Assembly: GCF_000219625.1 (NCBI RefSeq)
Contig: NC_018203.1
Location: 434,001-498,000, forward strand
DNA from: Zymoseptoria tritici IPO323
Lineage: Eukaryota > Ascomycota > Dothideomycetes > Mycosphaerellales > Mycosphaerellaceae
Direction: 5' to 3'
Length of the DNA stretch: 64,000 nucleotides
This document shows positions 33,638-44,541 of the stretch, in pieces; the first letter of the stretch is position 1, and every line of letters begins with the position of its first letter. The notes beneath the pieces are model-generated. The model was not told the DNA's origin, did not search any database, and was given only the letters and a program-made list of their open reading frames with translations. Both the position numbers and the translations under genes were made by a program.

Positions 33638-34575
33638 TCGTTGATGGTCTCGCTCGCTTGTCCACTAATGGTCGCCGTAGATCGCAGGTCCAGATCGAAC
33701 GTTGTACATAGCTTTGAACACAGGGTTGCCGTTCAGCCGAGACGGGCATACCTCTTCCGTTTGCATAATCTTACCCAGCTGCTGACGATGCCTGTCCAGT
33801 TCAGCCCACCGCACAGGCGGCCGCACTGCTGCATCGGGTCGTCGATCTGCTCACTCTCTCGCATCGGACCTGCTGGGCTCGGCGGGATGTCGATGGTCGA
33901 TAAAGCCAATGCATTCCTCGCCGCTAGCTCGCCAGTTCCGAAATGCTTACGATGCTGCGCATGAATACGGGTGCTGGATGAGTGTAAAAAGCGGCTGGAT
34001 GGGGCTCCGTTTCCATGAGCCAGCGAGCCTTCGCCTTGCGAAGCTGCAATTCGGCTGTCGGTGACAGAATGAAAGATGAAGCCCGGACTCTCTCGTTCCG
34101 GGACATGATCGTATTGCCGTGTTCCACGCGAGGGAAAGCGGAGAAGCCAGCCTGGCCAGTTGGTGCTAATTGTGCAATCCTCAACGTCCCGGACAAGGTG
34201 AGCGAATATGCAGTCAAACAGAGTCGAGTGAAGTTGAGGTAATTAAGGACTCGCAGAGATGAAAGGTGGATGACTTGAGGTGCCAGGCGTTGTGGCGTCT
34301 CGTTGTCCGATGCAGAATTGCTGCGATATCCCACGAGTCGGGAAGCATGTTACGCCAGGCCGCGACTGGAGCCGAGGATAGCCACAAACACAACGAGGGA
34401 GCATTACATGGTAGGATCAGGCCAGGAGATGCGTATCATTAGAGGCTGGGCGCTGTTGCAACCCATCTCACACCCGTTGTATTCCTTGTCCTTCCCGTTC
34501 ATTACCATGTTGCCGCGCTTTCGTCTCATACTTTTCGTACAACAGACCATCCGCACCATTGCTCTCCACTCCACA
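33638..34575. other. Intergenic or decayed, downstream of the large minus-strand gene
   Basis: Short frames only. The last few hundred bases would hold the 3' end signals of the large gene at 34576-37902. No clear AATAAA-type signal or repeat was identified. Confidence 0.4.
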
Positions 34576-37500
34576 TCAAAGCGTCAAACTTCCTTCCCGT
34601 TCCCTCCTCTCCTTCTCTTCTTCCTCCACCAACACCCTCCTCAAAGCACTAATACCATTCCTCACCCTCTTCCGGTACTCCGCCAGTCCCTTCCCAGTCT
34701 TCCCAAAATCCGAATGTCCCTCCTCAACCCACGCCTCAAGTTCATCCACCAGCCTCGGTAGCTGCGCAAACACAGCATGCTTCCTGTGCTCTCCATGCTC
34801 CTTCGTCCAGATCAGTCCATCAATCACTTCGGGAATACTGCACTCGTCCCAGAAACTCCCTCCTTCCATGACACATGCTTCCGGCACGAACACGGCGCGG
34901 GCGATGCGCATACCGGCAGGAATGACGAGGACATCGTCTTTCTCAAGGAGGAGGATGCGTGCTTCTGCGTTGCGTGGCCACGAGGCTTCGCCGGCGAGAT
35001 ATTGCTGCCAGCTGGTTTTGTTTAATGGTGGGGAGAGAATCCACATTGCGGAGCCGGAGAGGCAGCGGACCCAGGTGCCGAAGAGGGAGTCGATGGGCGA
35101 GGAGGTGAAGACGCCGGCATGGCTGTACAAGGTGAAATTCAGAGAGTCAAGAAGGTTGGTGAGACCTTGCAAGGAGGTCCCTTCCGCAGAGCATTTGGCT
35201 CGTCCGACCAGGGTTTGCAGCAGGCGGAAACGTGGTAGTCGAGTAAGCAGAGGTTCGTCAGCTCGGATGATGCTTTCGACTTTGAGAGCAACGCCTGCGG
35301 GTGGAGTGTTGGAGGAATTCATGGCTTGAGCGTAGTCGAGAAGTGTCATAGAGGTCGGGACGCCTGTAGCGCTGCGACGGACGTCGATAGTCTGCTTCGG
35401 GTGTCTCTCAGTGATCAACGTAAGCAGTTTCTTTTGATTGTAGAGAGCGCTGTCTTGAAAGCTTTGCTTGATGATCATCGGTTTCGTGAGGAAGTCCCGG
35501 ACAAAAAATTGCTCGGAGGGTAGCCAGGCAGTTTGCCAGACATCTGCCGACTCCTTGCGTGCTTTCGGCTTGTCTTCAGATGCATTGTGTATCTGGGCCG
35601 GACGAACATGCCCCAAGCCGTCAAGCTGGCGCAACTTGTCGACGAGCTGACTCACGTCAGAGGGAGAGTCGTCCGCTTCCATCAGAAGACGAAGCTTGGA
35701 GCCCAAGTCTGTTTGGCCATTGAGCCTTGCCCCGGAATTCTGTGCTATGTCGCTACCTGCACGTTGACCATCGCCGTGGCCCACGCTGAGGACTTGATTA
35801 ACGGCACGACTAGCAGCCATCCGGGTCCGCCGTACCTCAAGCGAATTGGTTGTCGCAATACCGGCATGAGCAGCGCTGTCAGCGCCTGGTGGCGCATGTG
35901 CACCGGCAGAGCTCTGCTGTTCGCTACTCAGTTGCGAGTTGATGTGATCGATGTCTGCTGGCGATGGTGTTGGGATGTCGGGATGTTGACCTCGACTTGG
36001 TAAGGCACTTTCTCCCTGTGCATCTGTTGTCCCATCAGAACCAGACATCTCTTGAGACGGTTCTGCGTTTGTGTGGGTTGTTGAACTGCGCGCAGCCGCA
36101 AGACCCACGTTGCCAGAGTCAGCTGTGCTTGGAGCGTGGCCAGGTTGTTCATTGTCGTTGATTTCTTCAGCATCGGCCATTCTCTCGTCACTGCTTTGCG
36201 CGCCTTTCGACCTCGGGTCGCCACCATCCCGATCGGCGTCATGCCCGGAGCTCGTAGATCCGACCCGGTCAACTTGCACTTGCACTTGGACATCTGGTTT
36301 GGGTGTCCCACTGTCTCGCTCCTCGCCGCTGCGCCGCCCCTCGATCTCATGGCTGTCTCCGTCAGCAGCATCCCTCATTACCTGATCGTCGGCGGCGGCT
36401 CTCCCCAGGGTTACAAGGATTTCTGCAGCGTCCCCCTCGGTCCCCGTGATCGACAAACCATCGTCTTCACCAGTATTGCTGCCGCCGCTTTTCGAACGCC
36501 CGGCGATACCGAGACTGCCAGGATTGTTCCTGGCCTGGTCGTCCGGTTCCTGCTCAGGCGGAGCTGTCGAATCCTCCATGGCCACGTTCTCATCTGCTAC
36601 TCCCACGGTGTTGTTCTGCTCCGTCGCAGCTGTCGAATCTTCCATCGGCTCGTCCTCGTCTGCTTCTCCCACGAGATCCTCACCATGCTGATCGGGCGCT
36701 GATGTAGAGGTGTCCATGGGCTTTTCGGTCCCCGTAGAAGCCGCAGTGTGATCGTTGCCAAAAACATTCGTATCGTCATCCGGTTCTCCATCTGCATCTT
36801 TATCATCCGAATCGACCTCTTCCTCTTCTTCTACCTCTTCATCCACCGCACCACGCTCTTTCTCTTCCGCCAATTTGGAAGCCTTTCCTCTCGCATGACC
36901 GCGTCGTACCTGTTGCTTTTTGGACGCAGCATTCGCTCTCGATGCTAGTGGCAGCGAACTCGGAGTCGCAGGCACGGCATTGTTTTGCTTTTTGAACACA
37001 GCATTCGCTCTCGATGCCAGTGGCAGTGGAGTGGGAGTCGCAGGCACGGCCTTGTTGACAATCAAATCGCGGCGCGGAGGTCGCTTTCTCCCTCGGTCCG
37101 GCGTCAACAGGCCGTACTTGTCCACTTTCAGATCACAATCTTCTATCGGTGTTCCGTTGACGTTGCTCGCCCGTGCAATGATTTGCTGCTTCGCCTCGGC
37201 CGATTCGGAGTTTGTCTTCGCCCATTGCAATGCCTCTTTGATGTCCGATGGGTCGATGGGTGATTCCTGTTCCTTGATTTTGGATGCCGAGTGATGCTCC
37301 CCAATTTTGAGGGCTTGGTTGTTGCCGTTTGCTCTCGACTCCTCCCGGTGTACCAGCATCGCATTAAAGACTCGGACTGCTTCGTGCCAGTCTTTGACAA
37401 TCCTCGCAAACTGATGTAATTTGCGGATCGTTACCAGTGGCCAGCCTTGCCAGCCGTAGTGGTTGAAGATCTCCGGACCCCAGATCGCAATGACACCAGC

Positions 37501-37902
37501 TTCGTGCATGACTCTTTGAGCGGGAACGTCTTTGCTGTCTCTCTTTTTCTCGTTGCTCTTAGCCAACGTTTCAAATCGCTGCCACTGTTCGTCGGCCTTG
37601 TCGTTGAGCGGCACCTTGCTGCCAAAGATATCCCAGAATGTCGCCGCAACATCCGAAAGCGTGCCCTCTAGGGCAAGAATCACATCGCGGGATTCGCGAT
37701 ATAGCTTGAGGAGCTGTGTCTCGTTTTTGCAAGCGCGGGCCTTGGTATGAAATTGTCCCGCAAGTCTCAGAATCGTTGTCCTTTGCCATGCGTGCGCCTG
37801 TGATTCTAGCGATGTGTTCGTGGAGCCAGTGGTCGCTGCAGGTGGCACAAATAGCTGAGGGTCCAGCTGGTTGGACGGCAGCATCGAGCGGTCGTCCGCC
37901 AT
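34576..37902 (-). CDS. Large acidic protein with degenerate JmjC-like C-terminal domain
   Basis: ATG at 37902 (context GACTATGG, A at -3 and G at +4) opens 1,108 uninterrupted codons; the frame continues upstream only through non-ATG codons. Residues 1-260 are a helical, Trp-containing region of unknown type. Next come a duplicated AVPATP-LPLASRANA segment, then an E/D-rich stretch and a long low-complexity Ser/Asp/Gly/Ala region. Residues 800-1030 resemble the JmjC cupin of fungal proteins: LYSHAGVFTSSPIDSLFGTW, LSGSAMW and VIPAGMRIARAVF, then GGSFWDE. The usual iron ligands are not there: H of HxD is Pro (SPID, 935-938), the second His is Arg (about 1002), and the 2-oxoglutarate Lys is Ala (GSAMW). 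If the fold call is right it is a pseudoenzyme, possibly a chromatin scaffold. Confidence 0.75.
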   Translation of the reverse strand: MADDRSMLPSNQLDPQLFVPPAATTGSTNTSLESQAHAWQRTTILRLAGQFHTKARACKNETQLLKLYRESRDVILALEGTLSDVAATFWDIFGSKVPLNDKADEQWQRFETLAKSNEKKRDSKDVPAQRVMHEAGVIAIWGPEIFNHYGWQGWPLVTIRKLHQFARIVKDWHEAVRVFNAMLVHREESRANGNNQALKIGEHHSASKIKEQESPIDPSDIKEALQWAKTNSESAEAKQQIIARASNVNGTPIEDCDLKVDKYGLLTPDRGRKRPPRRDLIVNKAVPATPTPLPLASRANAVFKKQNNAVPATPSSLPLASRANAASKKQQVRRGHARGKASKLAEEKERGAVDEEVEEEEEVDSDDKDADGEPDDDTNVFGNDHTAASTGTEKPMDTSTSAPDQHGEDLVGEADEDEPMEDSTAATEQNNTVGVADENVAMEDSTAPPEQEPDDQARNNPGSLGIAGRSKSGGSNTGEDDGLSITGTEGDAAEILVTLGRAAADDQVMRDAADGDSHEIEGRRSGEERDSGTPKPDVQVQVQVDRVGSTSSGHDADRDGGDPRSKGAQSSDERMADAEEINDNEQPGHAPSTADSGNVGLAAARSSTTHTNAEPSQEMSGSDGTTDAQGESALPSRGQHPDIPTPSPADIDHINSQLSSEQQSSAGAHAPPGADSAAHAGIATTNSLEVRRTRMAASRAVNQVLSVGHGDGQRAGSDIAQNSGARLNGQTDLGSKLRLLMEADDSPSDVSQLVDKLRQLDGLGHVRPAQIHNASEDKPKARKESADVWQTAWLPSEQFFVRDFLTKPMIIKQSFQDSALYNQKKLLTLITERHPKQTIDVRRSATGVPTSMTLLDYAQAMNSSNTPPAGVALKVESIIRADEPLLTRLPRFRLLQTLVGRAKCSAEGTSLQGLTNLLDSLNFTLYSHAGVFTSSPIDSLFGTWVRCLSGSAMWILSPPLNKTSWQQYLAGEASWPRNAEARILLLEKDDVLVIPAGMRIARAVFVPEACVMEGGSFWDECSIPEVIDGLIWTKEHGEHRKHAVFAQLPRLVDELEAWVEEGHSDFGKTGKGLAEYRKRVRNGISALRRVLVEEEEKERREREGSLTL

Positions 37903-38789
37903 AGTCGATGGATTGAACGCTTGCAATAGAGATTGTGTCAGTCGCAGACCAGCGGTGGAAGGCGTGAGGTACCAATGGTGGGTATGGACGGCGAAGGTGC
38001 TATTCGTAATCCAGCCTGAAAGTGGCCGGGAGGAGAATTGAAGTGAGAAAGGGCGGGGAAGTGGCTGGAGGCTAGGGTAGGAGGTAAGCGTGAAACCTTC
38101 TGGCGGCACAGACCAAAGTCTCGGGTAGACTCCGGTTGGACTCGGACAGCATGGTCTTTGCTCGATTGACGACAGATACGACTTGGAGACCTCCGAGGAT
38201 GGCGACGACGTCGTTCTGAGCTCGACACGACATACCGTCTTGGAAGTAAGTCATGTCGGTGGATGCGAACTGAGAGCCATGGTGGCGAATGAGTCTCTGG
38301 TGGTCGCACGACGTCAAGGGCTGGGGGCCGGCAAATGGTTCAGCCAGCGGGACCGCGCCGCCTGACCACGTGCAGCATACACGTACGTACAACTGGAGAA
38401 GGACGGGAGGACGAGGAAGTGGGAACGAAATATGGACTGGTGGTTAGGGAAGATCACTCTGCACTCCAACAACTTTGCTCATTCTTCTCTGCATATCGCT
38501 ATCTGACCGCGCTACTTTACGCTTCTGCTTCCACACCTCTCCAGTGCCTTCTCCTCCTGCATATGGCATGGGCGGCTTTCATTCACAGCGCGAGTGCATA
38601 TCCTCATCGACCCACTGCGCTGATCAAAGGACTCCCCTGCATGCCAACCCTCTCCATTGCAATGTCCCCAACGCCTTTTTCCTACATCCTCTGTGACACT
38701 GTGACACCCTCCTCCTACATTCTCTCCCACGACTCTTTCACTCCATTTCAGCAGCCTCAAGCAGAGCTTACCAACAGACTTCTACAATC
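37903..38789. other. Upstream region of the large gene; no supportable gene
   Basis: The 200 bases upstream of 37902 are the likely 5' leader and promoter of the minus-strand gene. Frames on the plus strand at 38335-38910 are open but antisense to it or without motifs. I see no clear core promoter. Confidence 0.35.
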
Positions 38790-39375
38790 TCATAGGCTGT
38801 TGCAAGCTCCTGGCAGACAAGACCATAACGTTCTGCAAGCGTCAAGAGCGAAGCGGTCTGCTTTGGAGAAGTCGGCGCTGGAGTCCGCCTTGGATCGATC
38901 GACCTTGTAATAGACGTCGGTGACTCTCAGTTTCCGGACTTCTTCAATCGCTTTATCATCTACAGGGTTCTGTATAGACTTCGGCATCTGCGGATCAGTT
39001 TCGAAGAGAGCGAAGAGAGGAGCAGCGGTCTCGTGGATGGGAGTATCTGCTTCCGGGTCGCAGGTTTTGGCGGGGTAAGAGTTGATCTTGTCGAGCTTGC
39101 CGCAGATTGCAAAGAGATTGGGGGTTGGCTTTCGAGTCGTCGGAGCGATCGGCTTTGCGGAAGTATACTTTGGACTTGTTGGTCCAAGGAAGAGGGGAGC
39201 TGGAGTCATCGATTTCGAAGCTGTCGATAATGTCGAAGCTCAGGCTGTGCACTGCCTAAAAGTATGGCTTGTGGTCAGGTGCGGCTTGTGTCTTGTGATC
39301 GAAGGTCTGGAATCCAGAACGAGTGCGTAATGTTCCTGTAGATCCTGTAAGAGTATGTCCAGTCAGCGTGCACAT
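38790..39375 (-). pseudogene. Hypothetical gene with one amber codon and one frameshift
   Basis: From ATG 39375 the frame reads MCTLTGHTLTGSTGTLRTRS..., ending KPYF, meets TAG at 39256-39258, and continues in frame as AVHSLSFDIIDSFEIDDSSS... to a run of five G at 39120-39124. There the sense moves by one base to the frame NLFAICGKLDKINSYPAKTC... that ends in TGA at 38790. Codon bias is strong throughout. TAG most likely replaces CAG, though CTGAC and TTTTAG around it could also form an intron end. No family is recognised. Confidence 0.5.
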
Positions 39376-39527
39376 TGTCAATACCAAACCCCTGATGTCG
39401 CTGCATGTTGAGCCGATCAATGGTACCTCGATAATCGAATACTTCCTTGGAGGTTAGCAACATGGAGACTGAATAGGACTTGCTGTCTCGCAGAATGGAC
39501 TGAGTTTCCCTCAGCTTAGCTGACGAG

Positions 39528-40010
39528 GTAGTAGCTTGACGGCCATGCCATCCACAGTGCCATCCTCCTCCTCCTCCTCGTCATCCTGGTCAGGCCACTC
39601 TCCACCTGATGAGGTTGTAGCTTGACGGCCACGCCATCGACAGTGTCGTCCTCCCCTTGTTCTTCCTTCTCATCCTCCTCCTCCTCCTCGTCAGCCCTCT
39701 CTCCACCTCATGAGGTAGTAGCTTGGCGATCATGCCATCGACAGTGCCATCCTCCTCCTCCTCCTCCTCCTCTTCCTCCTCCTTCCTAGCTCGTCACCTT
39801 GGTCAGGCCGCTCTACACCTGATGAGGCACAAGCTTGACGGTCATGCCATCGACAGTGCCATCCTCCTCTTCTTTCCCGTCATCCTCCGCCTCGTCATCC
39901 TGGTCAGATCTCTCTTTTCCCCAGGCGAGGCAGTAGCTTGACGATCATGCCATCGACAGTGCCGTCCTCCTCCTCCTCCTCCTCCTCCTCCTCCTCCTCC
40001 TCCTCCTCCT
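39528..40010. repeat. Minisatellite of about 95-120 bp units with CTC runs, five copies
   Basis: Each unit has GTAGCTTGACGGYCATGCCATCGACAGTGCC followed by a (TCC)n run of variable length and a TGGTCAGGCC / CACCTGATGAGG block. On the minus strand the unit encodes an acidic run plus DGTVDGMxVKLLP. Unit lengths are not multiples of three, so the frame drifts from copy to copy. Confidence 0.8.
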
Positions 40011-40382
40011 TATCCTCGCCAGGCTTCTCTCTCGTCTGCCTGACGCTCAACGCCGCGATCTCATCAGCGAGGTTGTTCGTGCCCGTCTCCTGCTTCTCCA
40101 CCTTCTGACGTGTCGCCGAAGTGGATTGACATGTTCGCTCGCTTGGTTCGCATCGACATACATGTACGGATGGATACTGTGAGTCGAAAGTCTCCGCATT
40201 CGATCGAATCGCCGCGTTTGGGTCGGAATCGTAGCACCTGGGCCGGAGCGCTCTCCATCGCTGTCGTCGTGGGCCTTAGTCAAGTCCACAACGTTTCGAA
40301 GACGGACGAAGGGCTGAGGGACTTGCATGGATCGAAGATAACGTCGGCCGCGCGGAAGGGTAGATGGTCCTGAGTGCCGCAT
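39904..40382 (-). CDS. Acidic-repeat protein gene, start region, probably broken
   Basis: ATG at 40382 opens 111 codons (MRHSGPSTLPRGRRYLRS..., with the SUMO-interaction-like NVVDLTKAHDD). A second minus-strand frame, from about 40110 to 39904, reads VEKQETGTNNLADEIAALS then about 14 consecutive Glu and DGTVDGM. A GTATGT donor and CAG acceptor lie between them but in mismatched phase. The frame then runs into the minisatellite. It may be the 5' part of the broken gene at 38790-39375. Confidence 0.35.
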
Positions 40383-40383
40383 T

Positions 40384-40420
40384 TGAAAAACGTCGTTTCA
40401 AACCGACATTCCATCAAAAG
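40384..40420. repeat. AAACGAC-type palindromic array, two units
   Basis: AAAACGTCGTTTC then AAACCGACATTCCATCAAAA. The second unit and its flank match the end of the array at 54541-54605 and, inverted, 47109-47169. Confidence 0.7.
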
Positions 40421-40486
40421 TGTCGGCAAAATCTAGATCGGATGTTCGGCTGGATTGCAGCTTTATGAATTGTTTTGGCGATCACC

Positions 40487-41297
40487 TCAATAACTGCTGC
40501 GGTATCCGTGGTCGCCTCGACCGGCGCTTGCTGTCTGGGCGTTCGATAGATTGTAAAAGTCCGACCCGAGTTGTACAATGGACGACACAAGCTTGTTTTC
40601 GACGCCGCGCTGCTGGAATTGTCCCACCCGCAGCACGACCTTGTCATTGCCGCCGTCGCCGGCGATTGATCTGAGTGGTCGCTCCATGTCGACTGCGTCT
40701 CGACTACGGAGACTCGACGAGCTCGCGGAACAGTAGGCGTGTAAGTTGAAGTTGACAGGAGCTTGGATTCTTGTTGCTCTTAAAGCATTTGGAGCGGGTC
40801 CACTCTCGATCTTCGCCATGTCTGGTACCTTCTTCGTATCGTTCCCTTCCACTATTGTAGAAGTCTGCTCCGCTGGAGGCTCGGGCAGCGACAAATCGTC
40901 GGCAACAGCAGCAGCAACATGTGCAAGCTCTTCGGCCCGCTTCTTGCCCGGCTCGATGTCTGCTCGGCCAGCTTTACATTCTGTGCCTTCAGCTTGTTGC
41001 CGACCTCTTCAAGCTCTCCTCCGCCGCCGAGTCGAGTCACTCTGACCCGCCTTCACCTGACCCTTCATCTTAGCCAGCAAACCTTGTCAGGCTGAGCGAC
41101 GTCCATCTTTTTGCTCTACTGGGTGTAGCAGCAAGTGTCCAGTGGCTTCTCGGCTCTCTAGCCAGCTCCTCGATCTGCTCCGCCAGCTCCACATTCTGCG
41201 CCTTCAGCTCGTTGCCCAGTTCACACTGCGACCTTGTCCGTCTCTTGGCCCAACACGAATTACGAGCGCTTGTTGTAGAAGTGGTAGAGTATTTCAA
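40487..41297 (-). pseudogene. Coiled-coil protein relic with tandem duplication
   Basis: Two minus-strand segments about 190 bp apart encode LGNELKAQNVELAEQIEELARE (41230-41150) and VGNKLKAQNVKLAEQ (41020-40965), so they are duplicated. A downstream frame (40894-40487, MSLPEPPAEQTSTIVEG...) is well biased and may be the C-terminal part. The pieces sit in different frames. Heptad spacing of Leu and Ala indicates a coiled coil. Confidence 0.4.
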
Positions 41298-41768
41298 GAC
41301 TCAGGCTCGCCGTTGCTGACAAGTCTGGGAAGCTTGACGGGATTGGCCGGGTCGCTGAATACGAGTGGCCGGGTTAAACGGTTCGAGATCAGTGGTGCAG
41401 TCGGGACAGTGACGAGAGATGCATCGAGAGCAGAATGTCATCTCGGCTCTTGCTGTCGGAAAGATCGCAGCCGGGCGGGGCTGGTTCCGTGCATGACATC
41501 ATCGCGGATTTGCTCCCTCTTTACGACCGTATCAGTTCTCGCCTGGGCCATGTGTCTTCTTGGTTCGCCAGCTCATGCCTCCCTCGCGGCTACCAAACCA
41601 CACCACCTTGACCGACCTCTTCCCAGGACGACGATCCGACTTTACCTGGTCTCGACACATGGCGGACAACGCGCGTCCTCAGATGGTGCAACGCCTTATA
41701 GCTAAGATAATCTTGCTATCGGTGCGCGATGAAATCTGGACAAGACTCCATGCGGTGGCTTCGGAGGG

Positions 41769-42702
41769 ATGGACAGCCTCGCCTTGACACAACGAGGGCT
41801 GCTTCGGATGGTGCTCTCGCGCAATGGCTGGACGACCTTGGTGAAGACTTCCTCTCGCCGTCCAACTCGTACTACCTCAGACCTGAGACATGGTATCGAC
41901 AATATGTGCTTGGTCTTGGTTGCAGGTAAGACGAGGATTCTCATGTCGCTACTGATGTGCACACATTGACGCAGGCTCAAAAGCAGACGCCGACATCGAT
42001 TTGTATGCCGCCTCCGACCTCGAGCCCTTCTCCTCCTCAGCCGGCAGCATCGACGATGAAAGAAAGATTTAGACGCCAATTCGGAGACTATCTGGTGCTT
42101 GACTTCCCGGCGAGGAGGATGTTCGACCCGATGATGTCGAACACTAGCCAGGAAGTACTTCACTTGCAAGAGACTGGAAAACGAGAACGTCAAACGCCTA
42201 ATTCCATACCACCTCGAAGAACATGGAGCACTCCTCCACCTGCCGAAGACGAAGTCACAAAGCGAAGAAACCGATCACCCCTCAAGATGCCATCTTGGAT
42301 CATCATGGAAAGGAGAAGGATTGGACATTGTTTGACGAAGGTAATTGACAGTGCTCCGCGACGGACCAGGCCGGGCAGCAAGACCGCCATTACGGCAGCG
42401 TCGTCGGATCGGAGAGAGTAGGTGTGATACATTGCAAGGAACTGCGAAGGGAGTGTGAGAGTGATGGGAGTTGGAGCAGTGGCAAGAATGCAATGACAAG
42501 GAAGAGTAAACGGAAGGAGGACGGTGACGGCGACGAGCTACAATCTGAAGAAGTGGCAACGAGCCAACGATGACGATAAAGAGAACTTCGACAGCCCTCA
42601 AGAGCTACTGAAAGCAACAAGGAGAACCTACACTACATGCCGCGCACGTTTGAACGGCCGCCAACTTCCACCACGCAAGCAGGACCGGATTGAAATGTGA
42701 AT
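41769..42702 (+). CDS. Multi-exon hypothetical gene
   Basis: A frame from ATG 41729 or 41769 ends at a donor TTGCAG|GTAAGA (41926). The intron has ACTGATG as a possible branch and ends ACGCAG at 41975. From ATG 41769 the splice is in phase with SKADADIDLYAASDLEPF. Coding sense then shifts frame near 42068 to MKERFRRQFGDYLVLDF... up to an AAG|GTAATT donor near 42340, and a last coding-like segment (SYNLKKWQRANDDDKENFDS...) ends in TGA near 42702. At least one join is a frameshift or an unseen intron. No domain. Confidence 0.35.
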
Positions 42703-42843
42703 GACTGACTCCATCGCTCCGCTGTCGGGCGAGAAGGAGCTGGCAAGGTAGGTTGACAAAGCGATGTGCATGTGTGGGCGTTACATGTTGGGCGTAGCAT
42801 CTGGCTGACCGCATCTTGCGCAGACTACCTTGGACAAGTTGCA

Positions 42844-42952
42844 GAATGACATTGTTAATGTCGCATGGAGGAATGACATGTTTGACATCGCATGGAGGAA
42901 TGACATTGTTCACATCGCATGGAGAAATGACATTATTCATGTCGCGCAGAGG
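42844..42952. repeat. 27-bp tandem repeat, four copies, containing AATGACATT
   Basis: The unit AATGACATTGTTCACATCGCATGGAGG occurs four times with a few differences. AATGACATT links it to the palindromic arrays elsewhere in the right part of the window. Being a multiple of three, it gives a nine-residue peptide repeat on the minus strand (NNVIPPCDV). Confidence 0.85.
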
Positions 42953-43096
42953 CGGAATCGTGGTCGTCGGACGATCGCTGCTCGAAGTTTCACTCCACCC
43001 ATAAGAATCGACGCCAGCAGAAAGTCCTGCCTCGTTCCTCAACACAAGCTCTAGCGCACCGGCTTGGGTGCATTTCGTATCACAAGATGTGTGCCT

Positions 43097-43422
43097 TCAA
43101 GGCTCCGCACCCCGACGTTCCATGACTTCCAACCCCAACATCGAGCCAGCAGCGATCTCAACCGGAGGCAGTACCAGCTCTTGAAGCTTAGCTGCTCGTT
43201 TGACGTATTCATCGGAAGCAAGTACAGCGGCGTAGAGGACGAAACTGAAGTCGAAGGTGAAATCAGGGTACGTCGTGAATGCACGGTATCTGATTGAGTC
43301 CTGGAAAGCATGCAAGCACCCGAAGATGCAGAGTTGAATACATCTCTACCACTGATCTCGTTGACTTTGCCCTTTTCACCTCTATCAGACCCTCTTACGA
43401 CATAACCCGGCTGCGTTGCCAT
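43097..43422 (-). CDS. Small hypothetical protein, two exons, 75 residues
   Basis: Model: exon 1 43422-43399 (ATG GCA ACG CAG CCG GGT TAT GTC), intron 43398-43301 (GTAAGA ... CTTTCCAG), exon 2 43300-43097. The splice is phase 0 and exon 2 is strongly biased (DSIRYRAFTTYPDFTFDFSF..., then VKRAAKLQELVLPPVEI). The ATG has A at -3 and G at +4. No family is recognised. An unspliced 123-codon frame overlaps but has much poorer codon use. Confidence 0.5.
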
Positions 43423-43647
43423 CGTTCACTGGCTTTATTGCGATTATTCTCTATTGCTAACACCGGATTCGACACTACAGCAAACACCGACTACTACTAA
43501 GTAATACTTGCACCTATACTACCTTTTCCTAATCCTACATATCTACAAAATAGCTCCTCGTAAGATCGGTAAATCCTACGACCGCTGCACTAACGCCGTT
43601 AGCTGTAAGACCTCTGTCCCTGGATTTCACTCATCTCCGTCCTAGAA

Positions 43648-44257
43648 TTGGTCGAGATTGCTCGCGACGTGGCATCGTCGTCCCAGAATGACTACCTCGC
43701 AGCCTTGGTGACAGCAGACGAGATCCCAGGTTTCCCATTCATGGATCTCAGCCCGGAGCTGCGAAACCGAGTCTACCAAGAAGTCTTGATCCTGGACAAC
43801 TCTTTCACTTACTTCCCTCAAATCCGGTCGCCTTGGATGTTCTCCTCTACCCACCTCCTCGGCACTTTGAAAGAACTTCGGTTTTTCCGGCGACGCGGTC
43901 AACTACTCCCACAACGCACGTCCGCAGGTCGAATTGGAGGATGCGATGACGAATGTGCAGCGCGCGATGACAGCTCTCTGGACGCAATTCCCGGCCTTGA
44001 GGGATCGTTCCTTAATCAGCATCAGAATCCCACCCTCATCCACATCCCCCCACGCGGAACGTCATACTCTAACCAAGCACTATCTCAAGAGAGAGAATTT
44101 GGTGGATCTGGACCGAAAAGCGCAGAAGACGGATCGGAGGGACTGTCCACGATTAAGCCATGTTATGGACGCAAGACGGATTAAGAGACTCACGGAGTGT
44201 GTTGCTGTTCTGAGGGGTTCATTAGAGCTTTTGCTGGTTTGCAGGCTGCGGAGTTAA
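43648..44257 (+). pseudogene. F-box-like (2EXR-type) protein gene with a one-base frameshift
   Basis: The first 80 codons read NDYLAALVTADEIPGF then FPFMDLSPELRNRVYQEVL, the signature of a large family of fungal F-box-like proteins. Near 43880-43900 the sense moves by one base into a frame that continues NYSHNARPQVELEDAMTNVQ... to TAA at 44255-44257. A TAG acceptor-like site (TCCTAG) precedes 43645, so a first exon may lie upstream in AT-richer DNA. The family is usually thought to act as substrate adaptors for ubiquitin ligases; this copy appears disabled. Confidence 0.5.
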
Positions 44258-44541
44258 AGATAGTGTTATAGTGAGAGAGGAGCTGGAGGAGAGGGGGGTA
44301 GTTGGTTAAGGATGCTGTAGTTAAGTAGAGCGATGGTGAGGGCAAAATAAGGTGGAGGATGAGCCAGTAGAATAGGTTAGCATACGGGTGTTTGGCAACA
44401 TGGAAGGATAGGTACTTGTTTGACGAAGACGCTTTAAGGTCTGGATGAAACGTGGTGCACATTGGGATCTTCGATATATGACCTGGAATTTGGTCGAGTA
44501 TGCCAGTATTGCTTCAACACATTGATTGTGCTGAGTTCATC

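Noticed and set aside
34559..36702. Plus-strand frames of up to 256 codons inside 34.6-36.7 kb
   Set aside because: They lie opposite the 1,108-codon minus-strand gene and reflect its codon composition.
42605..43045. Minus-strand protein with nine-residue NNVIPPCDV repeats as a real gene
   Set aside because: The repeat is the translation of the 27-bp tandem array, there is no convincing start, and it overlaps the end of the plus-strand multi-exon gene.
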